NCBI GenBank assembly: GCA_021737645.1
Contig: JAIPDO010000034.1
Span: 1 to 41,167, forward strand
Direction: 5' to 3'
DNA from: Desulfarculaceae bacterium
Lineage (GTDB): Bacteria > Desulfobacterota > Desulfarculia > Desulfarculales > Desulfarculaceae
Length of the DNA stretch: 41,167 bases
The notes beneath the pieces were generated by a model, which saw only the letters and a program-made list of their open reading frames with translations, ran no database searches and had not been told where the DNA came from. Shown here piece after piece: positions 38,555-41,167 of this stretch; position 1 is the stretch's first letter, and every line of letters begins with the position of its first letter. A program made the position numbers and the translations under genes.

Positions 38555-40426
38555 TTGCGTCAGGACGTGGAGCGACACAACAGCTGCCTCAATACGCGAG
38601 CCATCATCGATTACATCGAACGGCACTATGGCTCGCCCCATCTGCTCCTCCGAGGTCTGGAAGAGGAGTTGGGGGAGGTCGATGATCCGCTGGCCTTTTT
38701 GCGTGACGCACACAACTGGGTGTCCACCGGGGTCGTCGCCAGAATGTATGCCAACGCCCGCGAACTCACCGGCGATCCCAGGGTGGCCTACCAAATCGGC
38801 TTTGAGTCGGTTACCCACCAAAGACTCGGCTACATCCAACAAATTTTGCTCAGGGCCTGGGGCTCTCCCAGGGTTGCGGTGCGGCGTCTGGAGACCATCA
38901 ACCGCAAATTCAACCGCACCAAGGAACTGGAGTTGGTCAACGCGTCCTCCGACCAGGCATTGATACGCCTGCACTGGCACGACGGACTCGAGCTAACCGA
39001 CGACTTCTGCCTGGTGAACCAGGGCATCTATTCGGCGCTGCCCACTATCTGGGGCCTGCCCCCTTCCCGGGTGGAGGAGACCTCCTGCCATTTCGAGGGC
39101 GATGAATACTGCGAATTCCGGGTGCGTTGGCGCAACCCCACGCTGTTGCAGCGGGTGCGCCTGATTATCCAAAACCAGCGCAGCCTTCTTAGCGAGAGCC
39201 TGGCCGAGATCGAGCACGACAAGCAGCTGTTGGAGCACAAATACTCCGAGGTGCAGACCCTCAACCAGCAGCTCATGCGCAAGATAGAGCAGATCCTGGC
39301 CATCCAACAGGCCAGCGGGGCCATCCTCTCCGAACTGGACTACGGCAAGCTGATCCCCAACGTACTGACCATGTTCCTTAAGACCATCGGGTACAAACGG
39401 GCCATGATCATGCTGGTGGATCAAGCCAAGCAGGTGCTGCGCTACGAGGCCGGGGTGGGCATGGACCCCAGCGACCTGGCCCCCATGGACGGCTACTCGG
39501 TTTCCCTGGAGCGCACCTCCAACCTGTTGGCCCGGGTGGCCCAAACCGGTCAGCCGCTGATCACCCAGGACGCGGCCAGCCTGAACCTGAATCCCAAAAA
39601 CCTGATCATCCGCAAGTACCAGCCCCAGGCCATCGTCATACTGCCGCTGACCGCCCAGGGCGGGGTGATCGGCATCCTGGCCGCCGACCGGCCCGAAGGC
39701 ACGGCCATGGTCACCAGCGCGGACCGCGACTATCTGGAGGTGTTCGCCAACCAGGTGGCCTTGGCCATTGAAAACGCCCGCATGTACCGCGACCTCAAGG
39801 AATCCTTCCTGAGCACGGTCAAGTCCCTGGCCCAGGCCCTGGAAGCCAAGGACTCCTACACCCGCGGCCATTCCGAACGGGTTACCACCTACGCGGTGCG
39901 CCTGGCCACCCGGCTGAAGATGCCCGCCCCGGAAGTGGACATGCTCCGGCGCCTGGGCATGCTGCACGACGTGGGCAAGATCGCCATCGACCGTCAAATT
40001 CTCAACAAGCCCGGCCAGCTCAGCCCCGAAGACCAGGAGATGGTGCGCCAGCATCCCAGCTGGGGCCAGTCCATCATCCAGCCCCTGAAGCTAAGCCAAG
40101 GCGAAATCGCCATAGTGCGTCACCACCACGAGCGCTGGGACGGCCTGGGCTATCCCGACGGCTTGGCCGGCGGAGGCATCCCCCTGCCCGCCAGGGTGAT
40201 CAGCGTGGCCGACGCCTTTGACGCCATGACCAGCGACCGCCCCTACCGCAACGCCATGGGCCTGCGCGACGCCCTCAACGAGCTGGAGCGGGGCTCGGGC
40301 ACCCAGTTCGACCCCGAGGTGGTGGAAGCCTTCGTCGCCCTGGTTCGCGAGGGCCGCCTGGACGATGTGCTGCCACGCGTCCGCCCGGTTTCGCGCCTGC
40401 GGCATCTGAACCTGGCCAAACCTTAG
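38555..40426 (+). CDS. HD-GYP cyclic-di-GMP phosphodiesterase with V4R-like and GAF sensors
   Basis: 623 residues if TTG 38555 is used; GTG 38567 is the alternative and no good ribosome binding site decides. The N-terminal region (about 1-195) resembles V4R-type or heme-NO-like sensor domains, ending in the SCHFEGDEYCEFRVRW motif (177-192). A coiled coil spans about 205-250, a GAF domain about 252-405, and the HD-GYP domain about 412-610 with H471-D472 (LHDVGKIAI), HHERWDGLGYPDG (GYP at 532-534) and the following GG.IPL.ARVISVADAFDAMTSDRPYR. The product should hydrolyse c-di-GMP to GMP. It is monocistronic and convergent with an EAL gene. The signal for the V4R-like part is unknown. Confidence 0.9.
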   Translation: MRQDVERHNSCLNTRAIIDYIERHYGSPHLLLRGLEEELGEVDDPLAFLRDAHNWVSTGVVARMYANARELTGDPRVAYQIGFESVTHQRLGYIQQILLRAWGSPRVAVRRLETINRKFNRTKELELVNASSDQALIRLHWHDGLELTDDFCLVNQGIYSALPTIWGLPPSRVEETSCHFEGDEYCEFRVRWRNPTLLQRVRLIIQNQRSLLSESLAEIEHDKQLLEHKYSEVQTLNQQLMRKIEQILAIQQASGAILSELDYGKLIPNVLTMFLKTIGYKRAMIMLVDQAKQVLRYEAGVGMDPSDLAPMDGYSVSLERTSNLLARVAQTGQPLITQDAASLNLNPKNLIIRKYQPQAIVILPLTAQGGVIGILAADRPEGTAMVTSADRDYLEVFANQVALAIENARMYRDLKESFLSTVKSLAQALEAKDSYTRGHSERVTTYAVRLATRLKMPAPEVDMLRRLGMLHDVGKIAIDRQILNKPGQLSPEDQEMVRQHPSWGQSIIQPLKLSQGEIAIVRHHHERWDGLGYPDGLAGGGIPLPARVISVADAFDAMTSDRPYRNAMGLRDALNELERGSGTQFDPEVVEAFVALVREGRLDDVLPRVRPVSRLRHLNLAKP

Positions 40427-40536
40427 CCGGCAGTGCCAGACCCCGCATGGCTGCGTTGTCGGCGTCACTCGGTCCTCGGGGTAGGCTACGCCCTCGTTCG
40501 CCTGCCGCCTTGCCCTGCGACTTCTGGCGCAGCCGG
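40427..40536. repeat. Palindromic intergenic repeat, copy B
   Basis: Outer arms CCGGC (40427-40431) and GCCGG (40532-40536), then GCCAGA (40435-40440) and TCTGGC (40523-40528), enclose a core whose reverse complement (GGCAAGGCGGCAGG...CCGAGGACCGAGTGACGCCGACAACGCAGC, split by a variable centre) matches copy A at 2277-2340. It begins right after the HD-GYP stop. Confidence 0.55.
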
Positions 40537-40587
40537 ATAAAATCAGCCGTTCCACCGGACGAACCAATTGGCTTTCTAAAATAATTA

Positions 40588-40621
40588 CGGCCCCCGCCTG
40601 GGCGGGAGCCGCTTTGTTTTT
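40588..40621 (+). terminator. Rho-independent terminator, probably bidirectional
   Basis: CGGCCCCCGC and GCGGGAGCCG form a 10-position stem with one mismatch and a CTGG loop. On the plus strand CTTTGTTTTT follows; on the minus strand GTAATTATTTTAG follows. It lies between the convergent HD-GYP and EAL genes. Confidence 0.75.
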
Positions 40622-40636
40622 GCGCGGAGGCCGGGC

Positions 40637-41167
40637 TCAGTGCAGCCGGGTGCCGCTGGCCAGCATATTGCTGATTTGGTCCGAGGGCAGGGGCCGGCTG
40701 AACAAAAAGCCCTGCATCTGGTCGCAACTGCGCTCCCTGAGGAAGCGCAACTGATCGGTGTCCTCCACTCCTTCGGCGATCACCTTCAGCCCCAGGCTGC
40801 GGCTCATGTTGATGATGGTGTCCACGATGGAGGCGTCGTCGCGCTGGGTGGCCACGTCGCGTACGAAGGAACGGTCGATCTTCAGGGTGTCCATGGGGAA
40901 GTGCTTTAGATAGTAAAGGTTGGAGTACCCCTTGCCGAAGTCGTCCATGGACAGGCGCAACCCCAGGTCGCTCAGTTCGCCCAGGGTGACGATGGCGTCA
41001 TCCACCGAGGACATGACCATGCTCTCGGTAACCTCCAGCTCCAGGTTGCCGGCGTCCAGGCCGCTGGCGCCCAGAGTCTCGGTGACCATGGGCACCAGGT
41101 CTTTTTGCTGGAACTGGCGCGGCGAAAGGTTCACCGAAACCACCAGGTCGTGGTGGCCGCTGTCGTG
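40637..41167 (-). CDS. EAL-domain cyclic-di-GMP phosphodiesterase, C-terminal part
   Basis: 176 residues are visible; the gene continues past 41167, so the true start and N-terminus are unknown (a GTG at 41143 is only an internal codon). Motifs seen are VSVNLSPRQF, LELEVTES, DDFGKGYSNL, LKIDRSFV, IAEGVED and QGFLFSRPLP. The acidic and Lys residues of active EAL domains are therefore present (E of LEVTE, DD, K of KIDR, E of AEGVE, Q of QGF). The EAL signature itself lies outside. The product should hydrolyse c-di-GMP to pGpG. It is likely to carry PAS, GAF or GGDEF sensors upstream. Convergent with the HD-GYP gene, sharing the terminator. Confidence 0.88.
   Translation of the reverse strand, partial: HDSGHHDLVVSVNLSPRQFQQKDLVPMVTETLGASGLDAGNLELEVTESMVMSSVDDAIVTLGELSDLGLRLSMDDFGKGYSNLYYLKHFPMDTLKIDRSFVRDVATQRDDASIVDTIINMSRSLGLKVIAEGVEDTDQLRFLRERSCDQMQGFLFSRPLPSDQISNMLASGTRLH

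Noticed and set aside
1-41167. tRNA, rRNA, CRISPR array, IS element, phage or integrase genes
   Set aside because: None seen on either strand; the low-GC tract at 30.9-33.4 kb has no mobility gene or flanking direct repeat that I could find by eye.

Overview
The window is high-GC (mostly 60-70% where sampled) and comes from a Gram-negative, probably anaerobic or microaerobic bacterium. An outer-membrane-type DUF481 protein, a lipid-A-type acyltransferase and a pspF-pspABC locus point to a diderm. A NuoG-like formate dehydrogenase alpha subunit, a cytochrome bd oxidase and a ferredoxin-rich indolepyruvate oxidoreductase point to a fermentative or respiratory anaerobe that meets low oxygen. Desulfobacterota (former Deltaproteobacteria, Desulfarculales-like) is my best guess. 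It rests on gene content and composition only.

Layout. 1-982 (-): N-terminal part of a formate dehydrogenase alpha subunit, cut by the window edge. 1156-6248: a GYF_2-AIM24 protein, a UbiA/MenA-like prenyltransferase (-), a potassium-type ion channel, and an overlapping mscS / DUF481 pair. 6264-10175 (-): lytic transglycosylase mltF, then cytochrome bd genes cydA-cydB. 10408-11853: an AcuB-like CBS-ACT protein facing a DUF2461 protein. 12046-14598: the phage-shock locus, with pspF divergent from pspABC and a very good sigma-54 promoter between them. 14611-18144 (-): a large hybrid sensor kinase.

18421-29346 (-) is the metabolic core. Nine genes are read in one direction: livH-livM-livG-livF, a phenylacetate-CoA ligase (paaK), livK, a Cache-domain adenylate cyclase, and indolepyruvate:ferredoxin oxidoreductase iorA-iorB. 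The head has a TTGACA-N17-TATACC promoter. Strong hairpins follow livK and the cyclase gene. The set reads as import of branched-chain or aromatic amino acids, oxidation of the aryl-pyruvates to aryl-acyl-CoA with reduced ferredoxin, and CoA activation of arylacetates. IorA carries an extra pair of [4Fe-4S] motifs.

29548-30120 is an HdeD-like membrane protein. 30392-32271 is a compact cassette of three unrecognised ORFs. The last two lie in the same frame, separated by a single TAA, and composition falls to about 30-45% GC. The low-GC tract runs on into the C-terminal two thirds of a PEGA/sulfatase-modifying-factor-like gene (32268-33962, -) and stops inside it, so that gene looks mosaic. 34074-35828 (-) is a ClC chloride channel with CBS domains.

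35829-36196 is a gene-poor stretch holding a candidate promoter and a structured leader ending in an intrinsic terminator, ahead of a lipid-A-type acyltransferase and an overlapping enolase-superfamily epimerase gene. The window ends with a GAF/HD-GYP protein and, convergent to it, the C-terminal half of an EAL-domain protein; both are c-di-GMP phosphodiesterase families. Two copies of a roughly 90-110 nt palindromic intergenic repeat lie at 2264-2353 and 40427-40536.

No tRNA, rRNA, CRISPR array, insertion sequence or integrase was recognised. The parts most likely to be new are the 30.4-32.3 kb cassette, the 36.0-36.1 kb leader RNA and the palindromic repeat family.
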